DNA of 49,638 nucleotides from CAZNMF01 sp035547155. GTDB taxonomy: Bacteria > Acidobacteriota > Vicinamibacteria > Vicinamibacterales > SCN-69-37. Shown piece after piece: positions 41,437-48,813 of the stretch; within the stretch, counting starts at the first letter, position 1, and each line of letters starts with the position of its first letter. A program made the translations under genes and the position numbers. The notes beneath the pieces were generated by a model, which was not told the DNA's origin, searched no databases, and was given only the letters and a program-made list of their open reading frames with translations. The stretch spans positions 1 through 49,638 of the forward strand of contig DASZVJ010000131.1 of assembly GCA_035547155.1 (NCBI GenBank), given 5' to 3'.

Positions 41437-41773
41437 GATCCGGCGCCGTGATCCGGTTGATCGCTTCGACGAAGGCCTGCCAGCCGCTGCGCTGCGCGGC
41501 CAGGACCTCGCGACCTTCCGGAGTCAGGCGGTACATCCGCCGCCGGCGCTCACCTGCCTTCTCGACCCATCGGCCTTTGATCCACCCGCGCTTCTCGAGG
41601 CGATACAGCAGCGGATAGAGCGACGCCGCGTGAAAGCTGAGCGCGCCATCGGACCGGACCTCGATCAGCCGGGCGATGTCGTAGCCGTGCCGCGCGCGCG
41701 AATCGACCAGCGACAGAATCAGCAGCTCGGCGCTGCCTTTCTTGAGCTCGCGTGCATGGGGTGTCACTGACAT
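41429..41773 (-). CDS. PadR family transcriptional regulator of the efflux operon
   Basis: This 114-residue protein starts MSVTPHARELKKGSAELLIL. It has the PadR pattern: LVDSRARHGYDIARLIEVRSDGALSFHAASLYPLLYRLEKRGWIKGRW, then RRRRMYRLTPEGREVLAAQ. The ATG at 41773 has AT-rich sequence with ATGT/ACAT halves (41774-41792) immediately upstream, a likely self-regulatory site; an ATG at 41788 is also in frame. It heads the operon of prefix protein, adaptor and ATPase. It belongs to the same family as the regulator at 16818-17162 but is not closely similar to it. Confidence 0.9.
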   Translation of the reverse strand: MSVTPHARELKKGSAELLILSLVDSRARHGYDIARLIEVRSDGALSFHAASLYPLLYRLEKRGWIKGRWVEKAGERRRRMYRLTPEGREVLAAQRSGWQAFVEAINRITAPDHA

Positions 41774-41823
41774 ATGTGTGATTACCATACATGAGACGGG
41801 AGAAGGGGGCAAGAGGTTGGCGG

Positions 41824-42068
41824 GGGACGAAGGGACCAGGGGACCACGGGACGAAGGGACCACGGGACGAAGGGAGGAGGGGACGCGCTGTATCTCGCTA
41901 TCTCACTAACGCACTATCTGATAGCTCGCTATCGGGCTATCTGCTCATCAACGGACTATCGGGTTATCTGCCTTCGTCCCTTGGTCCCTTGGTCCCTTGG
42001 TCCCTTCGTCCCGTGGTCCCCTGGTCCCTTGGTCCCTTCCTCCCGTGGTCCCCTGCCCCTTCGTCCCC
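41824..42068. repeat. Array of 8-bp units forming a large inverted repeat
   Basis: The 304-bp gap between the sigma factor and padR genes is almost wholly repeats with a period of 8. The left block (41824-41887) has eight units of GGGACSAN type (GGGACGAA, GGGACCAG, GGGACCAC and so on). The right block (41973-42068) has twelve units of the complement (TTGGTCCC, TTCGTCCC, GTGGTCCC and so on). The 85-bp centre is made of a different 8-bp unit (TATCTCGC, TATCTCAC, TATCGGGC, TATCTGCT, TATCGGGT). Left and right blocks can pair over 60 bp or more. No gene is visible within it. Confidence 0.85.
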
Positions 42069-42077
42069 GTCATCCTC

Positions 42078-43769
42078 CTAAGCCGCCTGGCCCCGTTTCG
42101 CGCGGATCTTGGCCATCGCGCTCGCTTCGATCTGGCGGACGCGCTCGCGGCTCAGCATCAGGCGGCGGCCGATCTCGCCGAGCGTGTGCTCGCGCGAGGT
42201 AGCCAGGCCGAAGCGCAGACGCAGCACTTCGCGCTCACGTTCGGTCAGATCGGCCATCGCGCGCTCGACTTCCTCGGCGAGCTCGCCGGCCATCACCGTG
42301 CTCTCCGGCGATGGCGCCGCTGCATCCGGCAGCAAGTCGCCGAGCTCCGTCTGATCGTCGTCTCCAACCGGTGCGTGCAGCGACGAGGGAAGCTTCGCCG
42401 CTTCGAGGAGCAGCAGAACTTTGTCGACGGGCACCTTCATGCGATCGGCGAGCTCCTGCGGCTGCGGATCGCGGCCGAGCTCCGCATTGAGCGCACGGCG
42501 CTCGCGATTGAGCTGGCCAAGCGACTCCATGACGTGCACCGGCAATCGAATCGTCCGGCCATAGTCGGCAATCGCGCGCGTCATGCTTTGGCGGACCCAC
42601 CACGTGGCGTACGTCGAGAACTTGAATCCGCGCCGGTACTGGAAGCGATCGACGGCCTTCATCAAGCCGATGTTGCCTTCCTGAATCAGATCGAGCATCG
42701 ACAGCCCGCGATTGACGTACTTCCGCGCGATCGAGACGACGAGCCGGAGGTTGGCCTCGACGAACTGGCGCTTCAGATCGAGGAGCGTCTCGTGCCGCTC
42801 ACGCACGCGCACGACGAGCGCCTGGAACACGCGCGGCAGCAGCCCGCTGCGCGTCGCCACCTCGCGCAGCACACGCGCGCGCTCGGCGCCGGCATGCTGG
42901 TGCCGCGCCTCCGCGATGCGCGCGTCGGCACGCGTGAGCTCGGCGACGATCTCGTCGACGACCGACGGACGGATCGGCAGATCGCCCAGCACGTCGGCGA
43001 TCTTCTTCGTCACCGTGCCGACGCGATCGGCCCGCGTCGTGCGCGGAGGACGCCGCGGCGACGTCGCCGCGCGGCGCTCGGCGCACATCGCTTCGATCTG
43101 TTTGTGCCATTTCTCGACACGCGCGAACGCCTCGAGCACCGGCGCGACACGCGGCGCCGTCAGCTCGCCGCCTTCGGGCAGCAGAATGAGCGACGCCGCC
43201 GGTGTCGCGCCGCGGCGCACTTCGTCGGCGAGCCGCAGCAGCGTCGCGCGCGCGCACGGCAGCTCCGCGAGCATGCGCAGCAGCTCGGCGCGTGTCTCTT
43301 CCATCCGGCGCCCGAGCGCCTGTTCCTGCTCACGTGTCAGCAAGGGCCGGCGGCCGAGCTGCTGCAGGTAGACGCGCACGAGATCGGCATCAGCGGCGAC
43401 AGACGTTTCCGGCTCTTCGGCGACTTCGACGTCAGACGCCGGCTCAGCGGCATCGCGATCATCCGCATCGTCGATCGCCTGCGGCTCGAACGCCTCGGGC
43501 TCGTCTTCCTGGATCACCTCATCGGCGGTGCGCGGCGCCGCGCCGGCGTCGGACTCTGCGTCTTCGAGCGAGCCCATGCCGAACTGCTTCGCGCGCGTAC
43601 GCCAGTCGAGCACCTGAGCCGGACGCTCGGGCTCGGCCCAATCGATCAGCGCTTCGCCGGACGTCTGACGATCGCGCGCACGCGGGCGGGAGGCTGGACG
43701 AGCGGCGCGAGGGGAACGAGGATTGGCAGGCTTGCGGCGTGCGGGCACGGCGGAACCTCTTTCCGCCAT
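42078..43769 (-). CDS. Sigma-70 family primary-type RNA polymerase sigma factor
   Basis: This 563-residue protein has an Arg- and Ala-rich, then acidic N-terminal 130 residues in place of a normal region 1.1. Region 1.2 (DADLVRVYLQQLGRRPLLTREQEQALGRRMEE), a long non-conserved region, region 2 (EANLRLVVSIARKYVNRGLSMLDLIQEGNIGLMKAVDRFQYRRGFKFSTYATWWVRQSMTRAI), region 3, and region 4 (LTEREREVLRLRFGL, HTLGEIGRRLMLSRERVRQIEASAMAKIR) follow. All promoter-contact residues of RpoD/RpoS-type factors are kept, so it recognises -35/-10 promoters. It may be the main sigma factor or a group 2 paralogue. It ends 9 bp before the octamer array and is followed in reverse by aroG. Confidence 0.93.
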   Translation of the reverse strand: MAERGSAVPARRKPANPRSPRAARPASRPRARDRQTSGEALIDWAEPERPAQVLDWRTRAKQFGMGSLEDAESDAGAAPRTADEVIQEDEPEAFEPQAIDDADDRDAAEPASDVEVAEEPETSVAADADLVRVYLQQLGRRPLLTREQEQALGRRMEETRAELLRMLAELPCARATLLRLADEVRRGATPAASLILLPEGGELTAPRVAPVLEAFARVEKWHKQIEAMCAERRAATSPRRPPRTTRADRVGTVTKKIADVLGDLPIRPSVVDEIVAELTRADARIAEARHQHAGAERARVLREVATRSGLLPRVFQALVVRVRERHETLLDLKRQFVEANLRLVVSIARKYVNRGLSMLDLIQEGNIGLMKAVDRFQYRRGFKFSTYATWWVRQSMTRAIADYGRTIRLPVHVMESLGQLNRERRALNAELGRDPQPQELADRMKVPVDKVLLLLEAAKLPSSLHAPVGDDDQTELGDLLPDAAAPSPESTVMAGELAEEVERAMADLTEREREVLRLRFGLATSREHTLGEIGRRLMLSRERVRQIEASAMAKIRAKRGQAA

Positions 43770-43836
43770 TGTGCCGTGCTCGGCCCGCGGTTGCCAGCGG
43801 CAGAATTCGCCGAAGTGTACGGGAGAGGGAAACGGG

Positions 43837-44982
43837 CTATTGCGGTGCGCGTTCGACCGCCTCGGTCAGCGGCATGGCTTGCGGCCGCGCGCGACGCCGA
43901 TCGCGGACCGCCTGTGCGAGCGTATCGAGCACCGGCACCGTGTCGTCCCAGCTGATGCAGGCGTCGGTGACGGACTGGCCGTAGACGAGCGGCCGCCCAG
44001 GCACGATGTCCTGCCGTCCGCCTTTCAGCGCCGACTCGATCATCACGCCGAAGATGCGGCGCTCGCCGGACGCAATCTGGCTTGCGAGGTCATCCGCCAC
44101 GAGAATCTGCCGCTCGTGGTTCTTCTGGCTGTTCGCGTGGCTGCAATCGACCATCACGCGATCGTCGAGGCCCGCGGCCGCGAGCGTGCGCGCCGCGGCG
44201 TCGATGCTGCGCGCGTCGTAGTTCGGCGCCTTGCCGCCGCGCAGGATGAGATGGCAATCGTCGTTGCCGCTCGTCTCGACGATGGCGACCTGGCCGTTCT
44301 TGTGGATGGACAGGAAGTGGTGCTTCTGCCGCGCGGCGAGGATCGCGTCGATCGCGATCTTCACGTTGCCGTCGGTGCCGTTCTTGAAACCGATTGGTGC
44401 CGACAGTCCCGACGCCAGCTCCCGATGCACCTGCGACTCGGTCGTCCGCGCACCGATGGCGCCCCAGCTGATCAAGTCGCCGATGTACTGCGGCGAGATC
44501 GTGTCGAGAAATTCCGATCCGGCCGGCACGCCGAGATGATTGATGCGCAGCAGCAGATGGCGCGCGATGCGCAGCCCTTCGTGAATCTGGAAGCTGCCGT
44601 CGAGGACCGGATCGTTGATGAGCCCCTTCCAGCCGACGGTCGTGCGCGGCTTCTCGAAGTAGACGCGCATGACGATCTCGAGATCCGCCGTGAGCCGCGC
44701 GCGCTCCACGCCGAGGCGCTTGGCGTAGTCCACCGCCGCTTCGGGATCGTGAATCGAGCAGGGGCCGAGCACGACGAGCAGGCGATCCGACCGGCCGTGG
44801 ATGATGTCCCGCAGGCGTCGGCGGGTCTGGGTCACGAGCCCTTCGACCGACGAGCTTTCGATCGGAAACGAGCGAATCAGGGCCTCCGGAGACGGCAGGG
44901 GCGTGACGTTCTGGATGCGCTCGTCGTCGGTGAGCGAGGTCCGGTCGCTCGGGACGGGCGGCTGGGGCGTGTCCTGACTCAT
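43837..44982 (-). CDS. aroG: 3-deoxy-7-phosphoheptulonate synthase (DAHP synthase, type I alpha)
   Basis: This 381-residue enzyme condenses phosphoenolpyruvate and erythrose 4-phosphate in the first step of the shikimate pathway. It matches the AroFGH class: LLVVLGPCSIHDPEAAVDYAKRL (metal-binding Cys), VYFEKPRTTVGWKGLINDP, GVPAGSEFLDTISPQYIGDLISWGAIGARTTESQVHRELASG, PIGFKNGTDGN and VMVDCSHANSQKNH. A polar tail with Arg-rich sequence follows. Which aromatic amino acid inhibits it cannot be told. It lies 67 bp upstream of the sigma factor gene in the same direction and is divergent from ppk. Aromatic supply and the PheS-like sigma fusion are not adjacent. Confidence 0.95.
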   Translation of the reverse strand: MSQDTPQPPVPSDRTSLTDDERIQNVTPLPSPEALIRSFPIESSSVEGLVTQTRRRLRDIIHGRSDRLLVVLGPCSIHDPEAAVDYAKRLGVERARLTADLEIVMRVYFEKPRTTVGWKGLINDPVLDGSFQIHEGLRIARHLLLRINHLGVPAGSEFLDTISPQYIGDLISWGAIGARTTESQVHRELASGLSAPIGFKNGTDGNVKIAIDAILAARQKHHFLSIHKNGQVAIVETSGNDDCHLILRGGKAPNYDARSIDAAARTLAAAGLDDRVMVDCSHANSQKNHERQILVADDLASQIASGERRIFGVMIESALKGGRQDIVPGRPLVYGQSVTDACISWDDTVPVLDTLAQAVRDRRRARPQAMPLTEAVERAPQ

Positions 44983-45079
44983 GGCTGCTCAGATCCTGCC
45001 CTGCCTGGCGGGATCCGGGCAAGGTGGGGCCTCTGATGTTACACGGTGTTGACGTGACCCGTCTTTCGGGGCCGCTAGA

Positions 45080-47224
45080 ATGCCGGACATGGATTCGACG
45101 CCCGGCCGGACGGCCTCCGGGACCGCCCCGGCGACGCCCCCCGCCCTGACCGACCCGGGACTGCTCATCAACCGCGAGCTCGCCTGGCTGGACTTCAACG
45201 AGCGCGTCCTGCTGCAGGCGACCGGCACGTCGCACCCGCCGCTCGAGCGCATCAAGTTCCTCTCGATCGTCGCGACGAACCTCGAAGAGTTCTTCATGAT
45301 TCGCGTCGCGTCGCTGCTGCGCAAGTCGCGCGCGGGGCTCGACGACGTCTCGCCCGACGGCCTGACGACGTCGGCGGTGCTGAAGGTCATCCGGCGCCGG
45401 GCAACGGACATGCTGCGGCGGCAGGATAGCTGCTGGAACGACATCCTGCGGCCGCTGCTGCGCGAGCACGGCATCCGTCTGCTCGATCCCGTCGAGTACA
45501 CGCCCGCGATCGTCGATTACCTGCAGACGCACTTCGTCCGGCAGATCGCGCCGGCGCTCACGCCGCTCGCGTTCGATCCGGGCCATCCGTTTCCGTTCAT
45601 CTCCAACCTCAGCCAGAACCTCGCGGTCGTCGTCAAGCACGCGGGCAAAACGCGGTTCGCGCGCGTGAAGATCCCCGACGTGCTGCCGCGTTTCATCCCG
45701 CTGCCCGTCTCGCTCGCGCGCGAGGACGCGCGGACGTTCGTCTATCTCGAGGACGTCATCCGCGCGAATCTCGGCGCGCTGTTTCCCGGCACGCAGGTCA
45801 AGGGCGCGCACCTGTTCCGCGTCGTGCGCGACGCGGACCTCGTGATCCAGGAGGACGAGGCCGACGATCTGCTCGAGTCGATCGATCAAGGCTTGAAAGA
45901 AAGCCGCCGCGGGGCGATCGCGATGCTGCAGGTCGAAGCGACGACATCGCGGCGCGTGCTCGAGATCCTGATCGAGAACTTCGAGATCGAAGACGACGTC
46001 GTGTACCGGACGCGCGATCGCATCGGATACGGCGACTGGAGCGAGCTTGCGTCGCTGCCACGGCCGGAGCTGAAATATCCGCCGTTCGTGCCGCCCGATC
46101 TGTGGCAGGGCGAGCAGGGCGACGAGATTTTCGCCGAGATCCGCCACCGCGATCGGCTCGTCCATCTGCCGTTTCAGTCGTTCACGACGGTCGAGTCCTT
46201 TCTCGCCTCGGCCGTCAGCGATCCGCACGTCATCGCGATCAAGATGACGCTGTACCGCATCGGCACGGACTCCCCGCTCGTCGACCTGCTGGTCGAGGCG
46301 GCCGAAGCGGGCAAGCAGGTGGCCGTGCTCGTCGAGCTGAAAGCGCGCTTCGACGAGCGCAACAACATCAAATGGGCGACGCGCCTCGAGGCGGCCGGCG
46401 CGCACGTCGCGTACGGGTTGCTGAACCTGAAGACGCACGCCAAGGCATGCCTCGTCGTGCGCAAGGAGGCGGACGGCATCCGGCGCTACGTGCACCTGGG
46501 CACCGGCAACTACAACGCGCAGACGGCACGCGCGTACACGGATCTCGGCCTGTTCACGACGCACGCCGACATCGTCGAGGACGTCTCCGATCTGTTCAAC
46601 TACCTGACGGGCTATTCGAACCGGCGCGACTATCGCGAGCTGCTCGTCGCACCGCTGAGTCTGCGCGCGCGCATCGCCGCGCTCGTCGAGCACGAGATCG
46701 CCGAGGCGCAGGCCGGCCGCGAGGCGCGCCTCATCATCAAGATCAACGCGCTGACGGACGTCGAGATGATCCGGCTGCTCTATCGCGCGTCGCAGGCGGG
46801 CGTCGCGATCGACCTGATCATTCGCGGCATCTGCTGTCTGCGGCCCGGCGTGCCGGGCGTGAGCGAGACGATCGCCGTGCGGTCGATCGTCGGCCGCTTC
46901 CTCGAGCACTCACGCATCTTCTGGTTCCACAACAGCGGCGCGCCGCGCGTGTTCATCGGCAGCGCGGATCTGATGGAGCGCAACCTGGATCGCCGCGTCG
47001 AAGTGCTGAGCCCGATCCACGATCTGGAGATCGCCGATCACCTGCGCAACGTCGTGCTGGCCGCGCTCCTGCGCGACGTCACGCGCGCGCACGTCCTCAA
47101 GCCGAACGGCACGTACGTCCCCGCCGAGAGCGTCGAAGCCGATCAGCCCTCAATCGACGCACAGGATCTGCTGTTGGAGTGGTACACGACGGAGCATCAG
47201 GCCGCCGCGGAGATTACGACGTAG
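45080..47224 (+). CDS. ppk1: Polyphosphate kinase 1
   Basis: This 714-residue enzyme reversibly makes polyphosphate from ATP. The N domain begins LLINRELAWLDFNERVLLQA, with the family's LSIVATNLEEFFMIRVASL. The catalytic part contains IKMTLYRIGTDSPLVDLLVEAAEAGKQVAVLVELKARFDERNNI, then LLNLKTHAKACLVVRKE with the phosphorylated His453, YVHLGTGNYNAQTAR, and the second PLD-like site FWFHNSGAPRVFIGSADLMERNLDRR with another His. The first 25 residues are Pro/Ala-rich. The ATG at 45089 is a second possible start. The gene stands alone and ends 1 bp before the convergent EAL-HDOD gene. No exopolyphosphatase gene is seen. Confidence 0.95.
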   Translation: MPDMDSTPGRTASGTAPATPPALTDPGLLINRELAWLDFNERVLLQATGTSHPPLERIKFLSIVATNLEEFFMIRVASLLRKSRAGLDDVSPDGLTTSAVLKVIRRRATDMLRRQDSCWNDILRPLLREHGIRLLDPVEYTPAIVDYLQTHFVRQIAPALTPLAFDPGHPFPFISNLSQNLAVVVKHAGKTRFARVKIPDVLPRFIPLPVSLAREDARTFVYLEDVIRANLGALFPGTQVKGAHLFRVVRDADLVIQEDEADDLLESIDQGLKESRRGAIAMLQVEATTSRRVLEILIENFEIEDDVVYRTRDRIGYGDWSELASLPRPELKYPPFVPPDLWQGEQGDEIFAEIRHRDRLVHLPFQSFTTVESFLASAVSDPHVIAIKMTLYRIGTDSPLVDLLVEAAEAGKQVAVLVELKARFDERNNIKWATRLEAAGAHVAYGLLNLKTHAKACLVVRKEADGIRRYVHLGTGNYNAQTARAYTDLGLFTTHADIVEDVSDLFNYLTGYSNRRDYRELLVAPLSLRARIAALVEHEIAEAQAGREARLIIKINALTDVEMIRLLYRASQAGVAIDLIIRGICCLRPGVPGVSETIAVRSIVGRFLEHSRIFWFHNSGAPRVFIGSADLMERNLDRRVEVLSPIHDLEIADHLRNVVLAALLRDVTRAHVLKPNGTYVPAESVEADQPSIDAQDLLLEWYTTEHQAAAEITT

Positions 47225-47225
47225 A

Positions 47226-48476
47226 CTACCGATGCCTCTTCAACTCATACGCCCACCGCAGCGCATCGCCGTAAGCGGAGGCGAGCGCGGCGGGCTCGGC
47301 GCCGGCGGATTGGGCCAGCGCTGACGCCTGATCCCACTCGCCGGATTCGTAGGCGACAACGGCGTCGAGCAGATGGCGCTGTGCGTTCTGCACGCCCAGC
47401 AGCGCAGCCTCGACGCTTTCGGGCAGCGGCAGCTCGCTGACCACGGCGCGCATCGAGCGGCCGAGGATGGCGTCGAGCAGCGAGCACATGCCGATCAGGA
47501 AGCCTTCTGCGGCGGCTTCTTCGCCGCCGATCGACGCGCCGAGCAGCTCGCAGCAGCGCGCACGCACGGTGGCCATCGACACGAGCTCGGCATGCGCGTC
47601 CTGCCCGGCATCGGCGAGCGCCCACAGCGAGGCCCAGCGACGCACGGTGTCGCAGCCGAGCAGCACCAGCGCCTCGCGGATCGAGTGCACCGTCGTCTGG
47701 AGCGCCGCGCCCGCCGAGTTCACCGCGCGCAGCACGCGATAGCACATCGAGGGATCGGGCTTGATGATCTCCTCGAGGCGCATCACGGTGAGGTCCGGAT
47801 CGTGGAGCACCGTCAGCAGCCGCAGCTGCGCGATCTTCTGCGGCGGCACGCTGCTGCCTTCCTTGATCACCGGCCGGCCGAAGTAGAAGCCCTGGAAATA
47901 GGTGCAGCCCTCGGCGATCGCGAGCGCGAGCTGCTCGGCCGTCTCGACGTGCGTCGCGATGCAGGCGGCGTGCGAGGGCGGGCCGTCCGGAAACGCCTTC
48001 CAGCGCTCGGCCGTCGTCGTCTCGGCGCTGAAATCCACTTTGATGAACGTCGCCAGCGACATGAGCGGTGAGGCGACCGCACCGCCGTGATCGATCGCGA
48101 GCGCGTAGCCGATCTGCCGCAGCGACTGGCACACCGCGAGCACGTCGGAATCGTCGCCGGACACGTCGGCGCCGAGCTCGAAGGCGACGCGACCCGGTGG
48201 CAGGACGGCAGGAATGCCGTCGAGAAGGAATTGGCGATTGACGTTGATGAACGCGTGGCGGCCGCTGGACAACGCGTCGAGCCCGATCGCCAGCAGGCCG
48301 TCGGTCAAGATGTGCGCGGTGGCGTGCTCGACGGATTCCGATTTGAACTGGTCGGATTGTGCGTCGCTGCGATGCAGCAGCTCGTACCCGAACACACGGC
48401 CGCTGCGATCGAGGATCGGCTGGCGAGCGACGAATACCTTGCCCGCAGGACGACTGGACACGAAGACGGGGGGCAC
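47226..48476 (-). CDS. EAL-like and HDOD domain signalling protein
   Basis: This protein of about 416 residues has an N-terminal EAL-like domain (KVFVARQPILDRSGRVFGYELLHR to FQGFYFGRPV, about 12-195) and a C-terminal HDOD domain (QLRLLTVLHDPDLTVMRLEEIIKPDPSMCYRVLRAVNSAG, then LGCDTVRRWASLWALA). In the EAL part the metal-binding residues are mostly lost (YELL in place of EAL, AIDHGG in place of DDFG), as in the YuxH class, so c-di-GMP hydrolysis is unlikely. Such proteins act as regulators of motility or surface behaviour. The GTG at 48476 is chosen since residues before it look non-coding; GTGs at 48467 and 48461 are alternatives. Confidence 0.88.
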   Translation of the reverse strand: MPPVFVSSRPAGKVFVARQPILDRSGRVFGYELLHRSDAQSDQFKSESVEHATAHILTDGLLAIGLDALSSGRHAFINVNRQFLLDGIPAVLPPGRVAFELGADVSGDDSDVLAVCQSLRQIGYALAIDHGGAVASPLMSLATFIKVDFSAETTTAERWKAFPDGPPSHAACIATHVETAEQLALAIAEGCTYFQGFYFGRPVIKEGSSVPPQKIAQLRLLTVLHDPDLTVMRLEEIIKPDPSMCYRVLRAVNSAGAALQTTVHSIREALVLLGCDTVRRWASLWALADAGQDAHAELVSMATVRARCCELLGASIGGEEAAAEGFLIGMCSLLDAILGRSMRAVVSELPLPESVEAALLGVQNAQRHLLDAVVAYESGEWDQASALAQSAGAEPAALASAYGDALRWAYELKRHR

Positions 48477-48662
48477 GTGAAGGTTCCGCGACGCTGCGGA
48501 TACAATCGGCACGAGACGCCATGGCTGCACATGTGCCCCATCCACGTGTGCTGCGGCGCGTGCGTGGTGTTTCCCGCGCTGGCGCACCTTCACACCGGTC
48601 GACCGCCCGGTCAGGCATCGGTGGCCAGGCCCCGAAGTGCTACACTTACGGTTTGTCCACGT

Positions 48663-48738
48663 GGTGGGTGTAGCTCAATGGTAGAGCACCGGACTGTGGC
48701 TCCGGACGTTGCGGGTTCGATCCCCGTCATCCACCCCA
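48663..48738 (+). tRNA. tRNA-His (anticodon GTG)
   Basis: The cloverleaf has acceptor GTGGGTG/CATCCAC, D arm GCTC-GAGC, anticodon stem CCGGA/TCCGG with loop CTGTGGC (anticodon GTG), a T arm with GGTTCGATCCC, and encoded CCA. The base before the acceptor is G and the discriminator is C, the G-1:C73 pair that marks tRNA-His. Its 3' end is the border to an integrase gene, so it is the likely integration site. Confidence 0.96.
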
Positions 48739-48760
48739 AATTTCCCTAGGAAATCTGAAG
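48729..48760. other. Probable attachment-site region at the tRNA-His 3' end
   Basis: The tRNA-His 3' end (CATCCACCCCA) is directly followed by the palindrome ATTTCC-CTA-GGAAAT (48740-48754). A tyrosine integrase gene begins to the right and points toward it. This is the usual layout of the left junction of a genomic island. The core and the matching right junction cannot be fixed without the sequence beyond the window. Confidence 0.5.
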
Positions 48761-48813
48761 ATTGGCGACGAGCGCGGCAGGCGTGCAGTCGTCGGTGTGA
48801 AAGAACCGTGAAG

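Noticed and set aside
41824..42068. Repeat array as a CRISPR locus
   Set aside because: Units are 8 bp and contiguous, without unique spacers, and no cas gene is present.
43837..44982. A link between aroG and the PheS-like sigma factor
   Set aside because: They are 30 kb apart with no shared operator that I can see; a functional tie through phenylalanine is only speculation.
45049..45081. A sigma-70 promoter directly before ppk1 (TTGACG ... TAGAAT)
   Set aside because: The spacer is 21 bp, too long for a normal promoter.
44090..46909. Open frame of over 900 codons opposite ppk1 and within aroG
   Set aside because: It overlaps two highly conserved enzymes and has no recognisable motif.
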